Source of the DNA: Saprospirales bacterium
GTDB taxonomy: Bacteria; Bacteroidota; Bacteroidia; Chitinophagales; Saprospiraceae
DNA length: 64,000 nt
NCBI GenBank assembly: GCA_016711045.1
Contig: JADJTT010000002.1
Location: 310,001 to 374,000 of the forward strand
Direction: 5' to 3'
Below the pieces are notes generated by a model, which saw nothing but the letters and a program-made list of their open reading frames with translations, ran no database searches and had not been told where the DNA came from. A program made the position numbers and the translations under genes. Of this stretch, positions 62,962-64,000 are shown piece after piece. The first letter of the stretch is position 1. The number at the start of each line of letters is the position of its first letter.

Positions 62962-64000
62962 TCAAGACTCCCCAAAAAGGGTATCCCGAAACTTATTGTA
63001 GAGAAACGAAATGACCAGCAGCAAGGCTCCCAGAATAACCAACACCATCGTCTTGGAAAGGGTGCTCAAATCCGCCAGGTCAATCAGCGTAACTTTGAGG
63101 AGGGTAATAGCGATCAATACAATAGCTGCAATACGCAGGTGTTTCCGGGACCGGCGGATGCCCGTCACGATCAGCATCAGGGCGTAGACGCCCCAAAAAA
63201 CACTCAGCACCCCCTGATAAGAATTAAATACATTCAGCGCCTTCATCCAGCAATACAACTCCACACTAGCTACCGACAATAGAATGATATGAAGCAGCAG
63301 GTCGAAAGGTACGCTCAATTTCAATTCGACGAAAGATTGCCGTTGGTACTGGTAGGTTGCCCACAGTGTCCCTCCCACGAAGATATAGGTCACATACCGG
63401 ATCAGCAGATGCCAGATACCGCTGATATGGTCCGCGGGGGGCTCAGGTAAATCGCATTCAACGCAATGAATTGTACCAACGTCAAGGCCAGAAATGTCAA
63501 CAGGAATAACACATTCAACCCCAGGTTAATCTGACTCAGCGTTTGACTCCGCAACCGGCGAATATTGACCAGCGACAGGACCGTCAGGAAGAACAGACTG
63601 TAATTGACAATCCAGATCTCCCTAAAAAGAGCAAGGTCATTTCCTGCCGACAACAGCGCCCGTTTTTGATCAAAGTAATGCGCAATTTCCAATTGGAACC
63701 CCAGGTAAAGTATCAAAATAAAGGTCACCGGCAGCCCGTAATCCAATAGCTGTCTTGCCAGACTACCGTTCTCAAAAGGATGTACGTATTGTGTTTTGCG
63801 GTTGATCCACATCGAAAAGCCCACACAAGCTGCAACCCAAAGGGAGGTCAGCAAATAAATATTGAAAACCGGCTGGATCTCCGGATCACCCTTATGTATG
63901 TACAGGTATACACTCCAGTCATCCAATAAGCTGAAAACCGCCAGGGCAAACAACCCATAAGCGAGCCATTCAAAAGCAGGTGAGTTGCGGGTACGACCGA
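62962..64000 (-). pseudogene. DUF2339 membrane protein, partial and frameshifted
   Basis: The minus-strand gene enters from the right edge. The first visible part (ELEIAHYFDQKRALLSAGNDLALFREIWIVNYSLFF-type region) has several membrane helices. A frame change at the G6 run 63436-63441 interrupts it; one missing base would join it to a second part (WKTYIFVGGTLWATYQYQ-type region, from 63393). The tail (LSKTMVLVILGALLLVISFLYNKFR) matches the C-terminus of the DUF2339 family of large multi-pass membrane proteins. The start lies outside the window. Confidence 0.7.

Noticed and set aside
1..64000. tRNA, rRNA, CRISPR arrays, insertion sequences or prophage
   Set aside because: I looked for cloverleaf features, regularly spaced repeats, transposase and phage structural genes and saw none; this was by reading, not by a dedicated search.

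Overview
The window is a stretch of a Bacteroidota chromosome, most likely from the Saprospiria (Lewinella/Haliscomenobacter-like bacteria). Support comes from three secreted proteins with type IX secretion sorting domains (two type A, one type B), a TonB receptor followed by a DUF4249 protein, a collagen-like/S74 surface protein, exported TPR-CHAT and caspase-DUF4384 proteins, Bacteroidota-type -7 boxes (TAnnTTTG) and A-rich sequence before start codons. I see no rRNA, tRNA, CRISPR array, phage or insertion sequence. The assignment rests on gene content only.

Layout. 1-7.2 kb: the edge of an ABC exporter, then an Lnb-like lipoprotein N-acyltransferase, polyphosphate kinase and a VIT-type iron transporter joined without a gap, and a DUF6909-like protein with a nucleosidase-like motif. 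7.2-13.7 kb (minus): an SDR, a frameshifted sulfotransferase and a DUF1214 protein, a membrane protein and a large type IX cargo protein. 13.8-17.2 kb (plus): a helical-repeat protein, a fatty acid hydroxylase/sterol desaturase and an MscS channel. 17.3-20.5 kb: a frameshifted GH2 beta-galactosidase. 20.6-29.6 kb: an exported caspase-DUF4384 protein, unknown proteins, an RRM protein, the collagen-like surface protein, small secreted proteins and a fasciclin lipoprotein. 29.9-36.3 kb: a gene-free stretch with strong inverted repeats, a lipoprotein plus exported TPR-CHAT pair, and a GH92 mannosidase. 36.4-42.5 kb: a DsrE / thiol dioxygenase-like / AraC group (AraC interrupted by an amber codon), an ECF sigma factor with membrane proteins and Hsp20, and an SDR overlapping a sterol-reductase-like protein. 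42.6-50.3 kb: a degraded secreted gene, a type B cargo protein and small metabolic genes. 50.5-56.8 kb: an outer-membrane uptake operon whose first two genes carry six single-base frameshifts. 56.9-64 kb: a membrane-anchored GIY-YIG-like protein, an AAA/DUF4143 ATPase, DUF1456, a cupin, a coiled-coil lipoprotein, YtxH-OmpA, and a frameshifted DUF2339 protein at the edge.

About a dozen genes or gene positions are broken by single-base indels, often in short homopolymers, or by in-frame TAG codons. The flanking reading frames look well conserved, so many of these may be sequence errors rather than real decay. TAG also ends several intact genes, so stop-codon reassignment is unlikely. Several intergenic palindromes recur as full or half copies, which suggests small repeat families. 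The most interesting protein-level leads are the exported lipoprotein/TPR-CHAT pair, the exported caspase, the polyphosphate-iron operon, and the DUF6909-like protein with a nucleosidase-type motif.
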